The notes under the pieces: model-generated
What the model was told of the DNA's origin: nothing
Database searches by the model: none
What the model saw: only the letters and a program-made list of their open reading frames with translations
Origin: an uncultured Parabacteroides sp.
GTDB taxonomy: Bacteria; Bacteroidota; Bacteroidia; Bacteroidales; Tannerellaceae
Assembly (NCBI RefSeq): GCF_905196875.1
Contig: NZ_CAJJWO010000024.1
Location: 1-64,000, forward strand
Direction of reading: 5' to 3'
DNA length: 64,000 nucleotides
Program-made: the position numbers and the translations under genes
Part shown: one piece after another, positions 17,222 to 23,520 of the stretch
Position numbering within the stretch: position 1 is the first letter of the stretch
How the letters are laid out: the number at the start of each line of letters is the position of its first letter

Positions 17222-19816
17222 TTATAAAACAACTTTCACACACTGATTTGTTACCCGTATCAGGTAGATACCCTTCGGCAATGCTATCCGTTCTTCATTG
17301 CCGGAAGTCCGGAAAGTTTTCAGCAGGCGCCCGTCGGGGGTGAAGATGTGAATCTGTTCCGGTTGAGGGGTCTGTATGTGTAGATAGCCGTTGGTGGCAT
17401 AAATCTTGATACTGTCAGTACTGATCGTCTCGTTGGCAACCGGATCGGGGTTTTTCACCACACCGTCGATCTTTATTACAATCGGTTGACGAACATATTT
17501 TATGATATAAGCGCCATCGCTTATACGGGGCTGAATCGTTTCGCCACGGTTGGTAGTGATCACCGGTTCTGATTGGTCATATTCTTTATCCAATGTCAGG
17601 TAGAAACGAAAACTACTCCAGGCTTCCACATCATAATCGCCAGCTATGGGATCGGTTATTGCTCCTTCAATGGCAGGGAGTGTGACGGTATGATAAACTG
17701 TCGGTTCAGGCTCCGGCTCCGGGGCAGGTGTCTGCGTAATATCGTCGGCAGAGAAAGTGACATCATCAGTTACCGTATAGGTCGATCCGGTTAATGGCTG
17801 GCCATCTACGTAAATCTTTCCGCCTTGATAGCCGCTATTCGGTGTCAATAATAATGTAAGCTCTGTACCAGCTGGAACCTGATCTCCATCATCCAATATA
17901 TTCTCACGGTTGTTTTCTACCCATTTAACAGTCAGTTTTCCGTGTGAAGGCTGGGTGATAGTTACGACTTTTGCTTTTACGATATCTCCTCCTGTTTCTG
18001 TCTTTTCCGTTTTCCGGTAGGTATCGCCTACTTTATAGATAGGGAGCGTGGATATTCCTGTCGATGTACCGTCACCCAGACCTTCATAAGCTACAAAAGA
18101 AGCGTCTTTCAACTGTTCATCGCCTGTTACCAGCGGTACGTCAACGGGCAAAGAAGTTCCTGTCTGAAAATTATCCAGAATGATTCTGTCGCCGACTAGT
18201 TTGCCATTACCGCTGATTGTCATAGGATGATCCTTATCGACAATAATACTGTTCAATCTCAGCCCACTTCCAGGAATTTCCTGGACAGGCAAATAGGTTA
18301 CCGTCGAGTTATCGAGTACCATATCTGTTATGGCTATAGTAGTAGGCAAAGCATAAGGCGCATTTGCATTTCCCTGATTACGGATAGTCAGTGTACATGG
18401 TTTGTAACCTTCGCCATTTTTGTGATTACCAGCCATAATCTCATCGGTTATTTTTCCGCCTTCGATTGTCAGGTTCATTGTTCCGGTTACATATACTGGT
18501 TGTCCGGGGGCCTGATCTCTGGCAGCCCCCAATGTTCCTATTTCTCCACCTTTTACCAGCACATTGACATTGCCGCCTACTTTTCCTATATATTCAGAAT
18601 CATTACCACTTGAAACATAGCTACTTCCCCAAACCTGTTGGAACTTTCCTTCTTCAATAGTTACATCTGTATTTGTAGTAACACTGCCGAATAATCCACC
18701 GCCGAATACAATTAAATCTTCGCGGTTTCCTCCTATATTTTTTATCACGACCTTAGTTGAACCGACATTTCCGCAATCATCCTGCGATACAACACCTCGT
18801 CCTCCGCCATAAACAGTTGCAGAATTAGGATTCCCATCGACAGTTCCACCATCCATCGTTGCTCCGTCTACTTCCACATAGGTAGCACCATTCACTGTGC
18901 CTGTCGAGCAACCACCGTACAGAGTCCCGATCGTACCGCCGGTAGCTTTCAAATAGGTATTGCCTGTTACCGTACAACCATAGCCCCCGGCAAGGATAGT
19001 ACCATATACTGTATTCAGATCAGGATCTTTAAATGTTCCTCCGGATATTTCTACACGTGTACTTCCTACGGTTGTTCCCGGTTGGTTGCTACCTCCGAAA
19101 ACATTTCCTACAATGGTTGGATCTCCTGAAATTTTAAGATAACATTCTCCGGTGACGTTTCCTTCATAGCCCCCACCATTAATAAAACCGTATGTCCCTC
19201 CGGAAATCTCAACATGTGTACTACCGCAAGTCGCAGAGGCGGCATCTCCTCCTCCAAAGACAGTTCCATTCATTTTTACGCTACCCGATAGTTCCACTTT
19301 GGCTTCTCCGTCAACAGCACCTTGATTACCTCCTGCATATACCCAACCGAAAGTTCCGCTTTTGAGGACAACAGAGGTACTGGCTACTGATCCGGTTTTA
19401 CTTCCACCCCAGATATTTCTCAGTCCTGTGATATTTTCGCCATATGTACCAACACAATCAACATCCTCATCAAATACAAGCGCATATCCATTTGCATAAA
19501 TGCACGACATATTTAACTTTATACTTTTGAATGTAAGAGGAGCAGTCATTTCTAAATCACTGCTGTACGTGAGTGTCTTTGTTCCATCGTCGCTTGTGAT
19601 AGTACATGCTTTAGCAGGAATATTTCCCATCGTAACATCCGCAGTAAGTTGAATAATATCATTCTCTTGTAAAGAAGAAACTGCTGTGTTCCATCCGTCA
19701 GTAGAACTAACGCTGTGTGTTGTTTGTGCTATCACATCTATCGAAGTGATCATAAAAAAGGCAATCAGAATGGTAAGTAATCTGGTTACCATACTTTTTT
19801 GTAGAAATTGTTTCAT
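17222..19816 (-). CDS. Large repetitive beta-helix-like secreted or surface protein
   Basis: The product of about 864 residues has a signal peptide ending DVIAQ. The region from about 130 to 500 consists of repeats of 25-35 residues, such as VFGGGDAASATCGSTHVEISGGTY-type units with GGG turns and alternating VEISGGT strands; this is typical of a right-handed beta-helix or autotransporter-like adhesin. A bacterial repeat domain follows (KLTVKWVENN...GYQGGKIYVDG), then a PEPEPEP hinge, another small domain, and a C-terminal region (IHIFTPDGRLLKTF...LPKGIYLIRV) like a type IX secretion sorting domain. The frame extends upstream to a GTG at 19882 inside a repeat element; starts at 19822 or 19816 fit the signal peptide. 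The HU-like gene lies 137 bp upstream in the same direction. The function is unknown; adhesion is a guess. Confidence 0.8.
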   Translation of the reverse strand: MKQFLQKSMVTRLLTILIAFFMITSIDVIAQTTHSVSSTDGWNTAVSSLQENDIIQLTADVTMGNIPAKACTITSDDGTKTLTYSSDLEMTAPLTFKSIKLNMSCIYANGYALVFDEDVDCVGTYGENITGLRNIWGGSKTGSVASTSVVLKSGTFGWVYAGGNQGAVDGEAKVELSGSVKMNGTVFGGGDAASATCGSTHVEISGGTYGFINGGGYEGNVTGECYLKISGDPTIVGNVFGGSNQPGTTVGSTRVEISGGTFKDPDLNTVYGTILAGGYGCTVTGNTYLKATGGTIGTLYGGCSTGTVNGATYVEVDGATMDGGTVDGNPNSATVYGGGRGVVSQDDCGNVGSTKVVIKNIGGNREDLIVFGGGLFGSVTTNTDVTIEEGKFQQVWGSSYVSSGNDSEYIGKVGGNVNVLVKGGEIGTLGAARDQAPGQPVYVTGTMNLTIEGGKITDEIMAGNHKNGEGYKPCTLTIRNQGNANAPYALPTTIAITDMVLDNSTVTYLPVQEIPGSGLRLNSIIVDKDHPMTISGNGKLVGDRIILDNFQTGTSLPVDVPLVTGDEQLKDASFVAYEGLGDGTSTGISTLPIYKVGDTYRKTEKTETGGDIVKAKVVTITQPSHGKLTVKWVENNRENILDDGDQVPAGTELTLLLTPNSGYQGGKIYVDGQPLTGSTYTVTDDVTFSADDITQTPAPEPEPEPTVYHTVTLPAIEGAITDPIAGDYDVEAWSSFRFYLTLDKEYDQSEPVITTNRGETIQPRISDGAYIIKYVRQPIVIKIDGVVKNPDPVANETISTDSIKIYATNGYLHIQTPQPEQIHIFTPDGRLLKTFRTSGNEERIALPKGIYLIRVTNQCVKVVL

Positions 19817-19873
19817 ATACATATTAATATTAGTGTTGTTATTATTATTCGATCGACAGGCCATTCCGCCCGC

Positions 19874-19934
19874 GATCGACACCTTATCCCGGTCGGGATC
19901 GACACTCCATCGCGGTCGGAATAAGGTGTCGATC
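19874..19934. repeat. Compound direct and inverted repeat between the HU-like and surface-protein genes
   Basis: Two tandem 23-bp units (19874-19896 and 19897-19919) share 19 of 23 bases and start with gatcgacac. The 14-mer gatcgacaccttat (19874-19887) recurs inverted as ataaggtgtcgatc (19921-19934). The element can fold as a hairpin but has no T run, so it is not a standard terminator. It is more GC-rich than its surroundings. It may be a processing or attenuation hairpin or a REP-like sequence. Confidence 0.6.
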
Positions 19935-19953
19935 CTTGGGGTTAAATTGTTGC

Positions 19954-20709
19954 TTATTCTATAACAGGGCGATCGTCTTCGCCACCACCGCCCGATTTAC
20001 CGCCTACCCAGAGAGTGATGGAGGTACTACGGGGAGCTTTTAATGTGGTACCGGTAGAATATTGTGTAGTGACTGTTAGTGTATATTCGCCATCGGCAAG
20101 TCCGGGAGGAACCAGCAGCATCAGCTCCGATGGTTTGTTGGAAGCAATCATGTCGTCGTCGAGTTTGGTAACGACCCCTTCGTTGTTGGTCAGCGATACT
20201 CCTACTGCCGCATCGTCGCCTACAACTTTTATCATAGCACCGCGTACGATAAGGTTGCGTCCGGATGTAGCCGTACCGTCTTTGAGTCCGGTCTTGCGGT
20301 CTTCCGTTTCGAGAATGTACATCACGTTCGATTTCGTTCCCAGAATGCTGACAGCTGTTTTAGCGATCTCTTCGCGTAGAAATTTGTCTTGTGTGACAGA
20401 TACATAAATAGAGTTTTTCTCCTTGTTCCATACGCCGCCTTCCACAATGCCGAGGAATTGGGCTACGGCGCGGAAGATTCCGGTGTTCACGCTGTAGCCG
20501 CTCAGGATAAGTCGGGCGACAACGCGGTTGTAGAGTGAAACGGAATGTTGCAATGTTTCAATACGTAGTCCGGTATCCTCTTTCAACATTTCATCGATGA
20601 TGTCGTCAGGGCCTACTTTACCTGCCGATTCGAGTTGTAAGATCTTGTCGTTCAGATCGTCTGTGGTCACCGTATTGTCGATGAGCCAGCCTTTTAGTAC
20701 GTTTTGCAT
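19954..20709 (-). CDS. HU/IHF-like DNA-binding protein with DUF4469 Ig-like domain
   Basis: The 251-residue protein has an amino-terminal HU/IHF-like region (about 1-125: LQHSVSLYNRVVARLILSGY, VNTGIFRAVAQFLG, YVSVTQDKFLREEI). A DUF4469 immunoglobulin-like domain follows (about 145-238: GRNLIVRGAMIKVVGDD, LMLLVPPGLADGEYTLTVTTQYS). It ends with a glycine-rich linker and the tail DDRPVIE. There is no signal peptide. Proteins of this architecture are numerous in Bacteroidales and lack a firm function; nucleoid or regulatory DNA binding is inferred from the fold. The start codon is only 15 bp from an 18-bp inverted repeat that bounds a candidate invertible promoter. The same seven-residue tail ends the unrelated DUF6261 protein at the right edge of the window. 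Confidence 0.85.
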   Translation of the reverse strand: MQNVLKGWLIDNTVTTDDLNDKILQLESAGKVGPDDIIDEMLKEDTGLRIETLQHSVSLYNRVVARLILSGYSVNTGIFRAVAQFLGIVEGGVWNKEKNSIYVSVTQDKFLREEIAKTAVSILGTKSNVMYILETEDRKTGLKDGTATSGRNLIVRGAMIKVVGDDAAVGVSLTNNEGVVTKLDDDMIASNKPSELMLLVPPGLADGEYTLTVTTQYSTGTTLKAPRSTSITLWVGGKSGGGGEDDRPVIE

Positions 20710-20723
20710 AGACTTGAATTGAT

Positions 20724-20898
20724 ATTAGTTCTTATAGAACTATGGCAATTCTAGGCGTTGAAAATTAAGCAAAAAGTAATATAAAACTGATTGTAGTATA
20801 GTTTTAGTTTTTTTATTAAATCACACTTCACCCCTTGTAAATCCGATTGTTATCATTATCTTTGATGCCATTATAAACCAAGTTCTATAAGAACTAAT
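20724..20898. promoter_or_regulatory. Candidate invertible promoter (phase-variation switch)
   Basis: attagttcttatagaact (20724-20741) recurs exactly inverted as agttctataagaactaat (20881-20898). The 18-bp arms are themselves nearly palindromic (AGTTCT-tat-AGAACT) and enclose 139 bp. Inside is a good Bacteroidota promoter reading rightwards, away from the HU-like gene and antisense to DUF4833: TTG 20835-20837 and TATCTTTG 20857-20864, 19 bp apart. Inversion would place the -7 box at 20758-20765 reading leftwards, about 40 nt before the start codon at 20709. By this reading the switch is OFF in the sequenced molecule. Inversion itself is inferred, not seen. Confidence 0.7.
20835..20864 (+). 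promoter_or_regulatory. Promoter inside the inverted repeats, currently rightward
   Basis: TTG (20835-20837), 19 bp, then TATCTTTG (20857-20864) match the Bacteroidota promoter consensus. No plus-strand gene lies downstream, which supports a switchable rather than a fixed promoter. Confidence 0.6.
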
Positions 20899-20945
20899 TT
20901 AGTCTAGTCATTCTCCCCCTTAAATAATGTGAATATTCTTTTGTT

Positions 20946-21458
20946 TTATTTCTTCACTCTCTCCGTTACTTTTGCTCCTGTCTCGATTGCTGTTCCCTGC
21001 AATTCGACATATTCAACGCCTAACGGATTATTAGGTTTGCCTTTTACATAGAGAGATTCTAGTATGGCCGGTTGGTTGTCAATCGTTGTCATGCAGATAT
21101 ATTTGGAGTCTCTTTTGCAGATTGTCAGTTTCTTGCTAGGGTAGGCGGTCAGGGTCACTTCGCTGGAGTCGTTGCCTTCCGATATCAGTTTGTAGCCGTA
21201 GGCCATTTTACGCTGGAAATAGCTTAAGCTGTTGGTTTCTCCTACTCGTTCTTCCCGGTTTACCCAGTAGATGTTGAGAGGGGACTTCGTATTCAGCTTG
21301 CCGTTTTCCAGATTCACATCGTAGCATACCAGATTTTTGTTAAGGCTCCGGGCGATATGGAAAAGTCGCTCGGCAGTAGGATAGGTGCTGTCGTCCGGGT
21401 TGGAGGCATGGACTATCGTGATAAGGGAAAGAAACAGGATTAAATAAATTGTTTTCAT
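20946..21458 (-). CDS. DUF4833 domain secreted protein
   Basis: The 170-residue protein has a signal peptide (MKTIYLILFLSLITIVHAS) and the DUF4833 signature: LFHIARSLNKNLVCYDVNLENGKL, PLNIYWVNREER and SYFQRKMAYGY. It is probably periplasmic. The family has no assigned function. The start codon lies 3 bp after the stop of the WbuC-like cupin gene, so the two are translated from one leftward transcript. No clear terminator follows; the region to 20899 is AT-rich and ends at the candidate invertible promoter, whose present orientation would give antisense RNA into this gene. Confidence 0.85.
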   Translation of the reverse strand: MKTIYLILFLSLITIVHASNPDDSTYPTAERLFHIARSLNKNLVCYDVNLENGKLNTKSPLNIYWVNREERVGETNSLSYFQRKMAYGYKLISEGNDSSEVTLTAYPSKKLTICKRDSKYICMTTIDNQPAILESLYVKGKPNNPLGVEYVELQGTAIETGAKVTERVKK

Positions 21459-21461
21459 CGT

Positions 21462-21929
21462 TTATAATAGGGAAGTAAGATAGGTTAAATACTCGTCGAT
21501 GCCTTTTTCGTCGTCTGGTTCTGGGCTCCATGGTGCCATATTCTCCGGATGCAGAGGGGCGAAAGGTCCTGATTTTATCTCATAAACCACTGTGCCGGAT
21601 TCCAGGACAAGCAGGCAGTGCCAGATACCGGGTTTGATCTCTGCACCGTAGGAGCCGACTTTCGGGTCGAGCAATAGTTTTTCGGTGATATATCCTTCTT
21701 CATCGAAGAGAAAGAGCATTGCTTTACCGCGAAGGAGCAGGAATATTTCATCCTTGTTCGGGTTCAGGTGGCGGTGCGGGCGGATATAGGTTCTCGGTTC
21801 CATTGCGTTAAGCAGGCGGTTGACTGGATCGTCCAGTTCTTCATGAAAATTGTAATTCATACGCAGACGGGGGGATTGTTTGGCCCGGGCTGTTGTTTCG
21901 TCAAGTAATTGTTCGTTAATTATTTTCAT
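21462..21929 (-). CDS. WbuC-family cupin-fold protein
   Basis: The 155-residue cytoplasmic protein has the WbuC family pattern: PRLRMNYNFHEELDDPVNRLLNAMEP at the start, then the cupin metal-binding motif YIRPHRHLNPNKDE and a second cupin strand GIWHCLLVLESGTVVYEIKSGPF. His residues of both motifs are present, so metal binding is likely. WbuC proteins often sit in surface-polysaccharide clusters, but here the only partner is DUF4833, 3 bp downstream. The reaction is unknown. Confidence 0.85.
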   Translation of the reverse strand: MKIINEQLLDETTARAKQSPRLRMNYNFHEELDDPVNRLLNAMEPRTYIRPHRHLNPNKDEIFLLLRGKAMLFLFDEEGYITEKLLLDPKVGSYGAEIKPGIWHCLLVLESGTVVYEIKSGPFAPLHPENMAPWSPEPDDEKGIDEYLTYLTSLL

Positions 21930-21977
21930 GTTGAATAAGTTTTATTTTAAGCTACGAATGTACAAAATAAATCCTGG

Positions 21978-22004
21978 TTGTTCTACTGATAATCCTTACA
22001 TTTG
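21978..22004 (+). promoter_or_regulatory. Promoter-like element before the candidate small RNA
   Basis: TACATTTG (21997-22004) matches the -7 consensus perfectly. The nearest -33 match, TTG at 21978-21980, is 16 bp away, which is short. Transcription would start at about 22010 on the plus strand. Confidence 0.5.
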
Positions 22005-22007
22005 TGC

Positions 22008-22125
22008 GGAACCCAAAAATCAACTAATACATGGGGTCTCTTAGCTTTAAGGCAAAAAGATGGTTGATTTTAGTTTTTTAGTTTAAGTTGGTGAAAAGGT
22101 CCGGTGTTTCCGAACCTTTTTCTTT
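22008..22125 (+). ncRNA. Candidate small RNA or terminator-type leader
   Basis: About 115 nt lie between a promoter-like element and a hairpin with a T run. The 5' part can pair aaaatcaac (22016-22024) with gttgatttt (22063-22071), enclosing a 38-nt loop. The 3' part is the terminator hairpin at 22094-22120. No convincing peptide is encoded. It matches no RNA family that I recognise. It could be a free small RNA or an attenuator of the DUF4396 gene starting at 22198. Confidence 0.4.
22094..22124 (+). terminator. Terminator hairpin ahead of DUF4396
   Basis: aaaaggtccgg (22094-22104) pairs with ccgaacctttt (22110-22120) with one mismatch and a 5-nt loop, followed by tcttta. It ends a transcript 75 bp before the next start codon. 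Confidence 0.7.
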
Positions 22126-22197
22126 ATAAATAGGAGCAACAATTTTCATGCTATTGCTGTTCGTTATACCTGAAAAGTATAATTAAAATCAGTTAGT

Positions 22198-22878
22198 ATG
22201 GAAATTCTTTCTATTGTATCGATTGTATCTTTGTTACTGGCTTTGATCTCCGCCATAACAATCGTTTTGAATCTGGGAAATTATCCTCAGTCAATGAAAG
22301 TAATGAATATAGTCTGGCCTCTCACTGCTTTATGGGCTGGACTTCTGGCATTATGGGCTTTCTTTTCGTTTGAAGGGAAACGCTTGAATGATTCTGACGG
22401 GGCAGGGATGAATATGAATATGGGAACCTCCCCATTCTGGCAGAAGATTGCTTTATCCACTTTTCATTGTGGAACCGGTTGTACATTAGCAGATATGATC
22501 GGTGAATCGTTTGGTGCAGGAGCACTGGATACAATGGGACTGAATGGTATTGGTTGGTTGTGGACATTAGATTATATATTGGCATTACTGATCGGTGCAT
22601 TTTTCCAATATACCGCTATCCGTCCCATGTCGCGAAAGGAACCGTGCGGAAAAATTTTTCTTAGAGCATTGAAAATAGATTTCCTGTCTCTTACCTGTTG
22701 GCAAATCGGAATGTATGCACTTTCTTATTTGTTTTTCTTTGTAATCTTCCCGGACCCTTTTCCACGTACATCGTATAGTTTCTGGTTTATTATGCAATTG
22801 GCTATGTGTGCAGGCTTTATATGTGCTTATCCGATGAATTATTTTTTGGTAAAGAAAGGTATCAAACCGGCCATGTAA
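22198..22878 (+). CDS. DUF4396 integral membrane protein
   Basis: The 226-residue protein has about six hydrophobic segments and the DUF4396 signature: STFHCGTGCTLADMIGE near residue 85, GWLWTLDYILALLIGAFFQY, ALKIDFLSLTCWQIGMY and CAYPMNYFLVKKGIKPAM at the end. The His-Cys-x-x-x-Cys motif and other membrane-embedded polar residues could bind a metal ion, but no transport substrate is known to me for this family. It is a single gene between the candidate small RNA and a convergent SPOR lipoprotein gene. Confidence 0.85.
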   Translation: MEILSIVSIVSLLLALISAITIVLNLGNYPQSMKVMNIVWPLTALWAGLLALWAFFSFEGKRLNDSDGAGMNMNMGTSPFWQKIALSTFHCGTGCTLADMIGESFGAGALDTMGLNGIGWLWTLDYILALLIGAFFQYTAIRPMSRKEPCGKIFLRALKIDFLSLTCWQIGMYALSYLFFFVIFPDPFPRTSYSFWFIMQLAMCAGFICAYPMNYFLVKKGIKPAM

Positions 22879-22894
22879 ATTAGTTGTTTCATAA

Positions 22895-22926
22895 AAAAGG
22901 GATTGACCCATCAGTCAATCCCTTTT
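22895..22926. terminator. Bidirectional terminator between DUF4396 and the SPOR gene
   Basis: aaaagggattgac (22895-22907) pairs perfectly with gtcaatccctttt (22914-22926) around ccatca. A runs on the left and T runs on the right serve both converging genes. Confidence 0.9.
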
Positions 22927-22949
22927 CGTGTATTTAATAATGAATTTTT

Positions 22950-23441
22950 TTAGTACTGTCGTTCCAGTAACCATGCATCCTGGAAGTTAGGAGCATATTT
23001 AGATTTAATAGCGTCGCGGCTGTCGGCTGCATCGGCTTTATCATTGAAGCTGGCAACGATTACGCGCAACATACCTTGTTCGTTTTCACCTAACACAGCG
23101 TTGTAGCCATCATTCTGCATACGTTCTTTCAGGGCGTAAGCATTTGTTTTGTTTTTGAAGCTACCGATTACTACGCTGTAACGTTTCAGACGGCTTGCAT
23201 CTTCACCTTGTGCAGCATTGATTCTTTCCGCACGTGTTGTTGCAGTTGAAGTTCTGGGTTTGGAAACCGGAGCGACTTCCTCTACCACCTCTTCTTCTTG
23301 TTCTACTACCTCAACAGGAGCTGTAGATTCTTTTTCTTTGGCTTGTTCGTAAGCAGCCTTATAAGCACTCTGTTTAGGTTTACATGAGCCGAATGCTAAT
23401 ACCATACTTATAGCGGCTCCAAATAACCAAATCTTGTTCAT
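22950..23441 (-). CDS. SPOR-domain lipoprotein
   Basis: The 163-residue protein has a lipoprotein signal ending FGSC, an acidic linker rich in Glu and Val (about 38-60), and a C-terminal SPOR domain (about 87-160: KRYSVVIGSFKNKTNAYALKERMQNDGYNA). SPOR domains bind denuded peptidoglycan glycan strands, often at the division septum, so an envelope role is likely. A -7 match on the minus strand (CAAAGATA at 23468-23475) sits 27 bp from the start. It is divergent from the S9 peptidase gene. Confidence 0.9.
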   Translation of the reverse strand: MNKIWLFGAAISMVLAFGSCKPKQSAYKAAYEQAKEKESTAPVEVVEQEEEVVEEVAPVSKPRTSTATTRAERINAAQGEDASRLKRYSVVIGSFKNKTNAYALKERMQNDGYNAVLGENEQGMLRVIVASFNDKADAADSRDAIKSKYAPNFQDAWLLERQY

Positions 23442-23467
23442 ACTGTTCAGTTCTTAAATTACTTGTG

Positions 23468-23475
23468 CAAAGATA
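23468..23475 (-). promoter_or_regulatory. -7 element of the SPOR gene
   Basis: Read on the minus strand this is TATCTTTG, a perfect consensus match 27 bp upstream of the start codon. No clear -33 box is seen. Confidence 0.45.
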
Positions 23476-23520
23476 TAAATTATATTTACTAATTTCGCAC
23501 ACAGAATATAATATATTATA

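Noticed and set aside
19823..19882. A longer start for the surface protein at the GTG 19882.
   Set aside because: It runs through a repeat element and an Asn-rich stretch, and puts about 20 residues before a normal signal peptide.
21997..22125. A known riboswitch, 4.5S or 6S RNA before DUF4396.
   Set aside because: None of the conserved cores that I know for these classes is visible; it is kept only as an unclassified candidate RNA.
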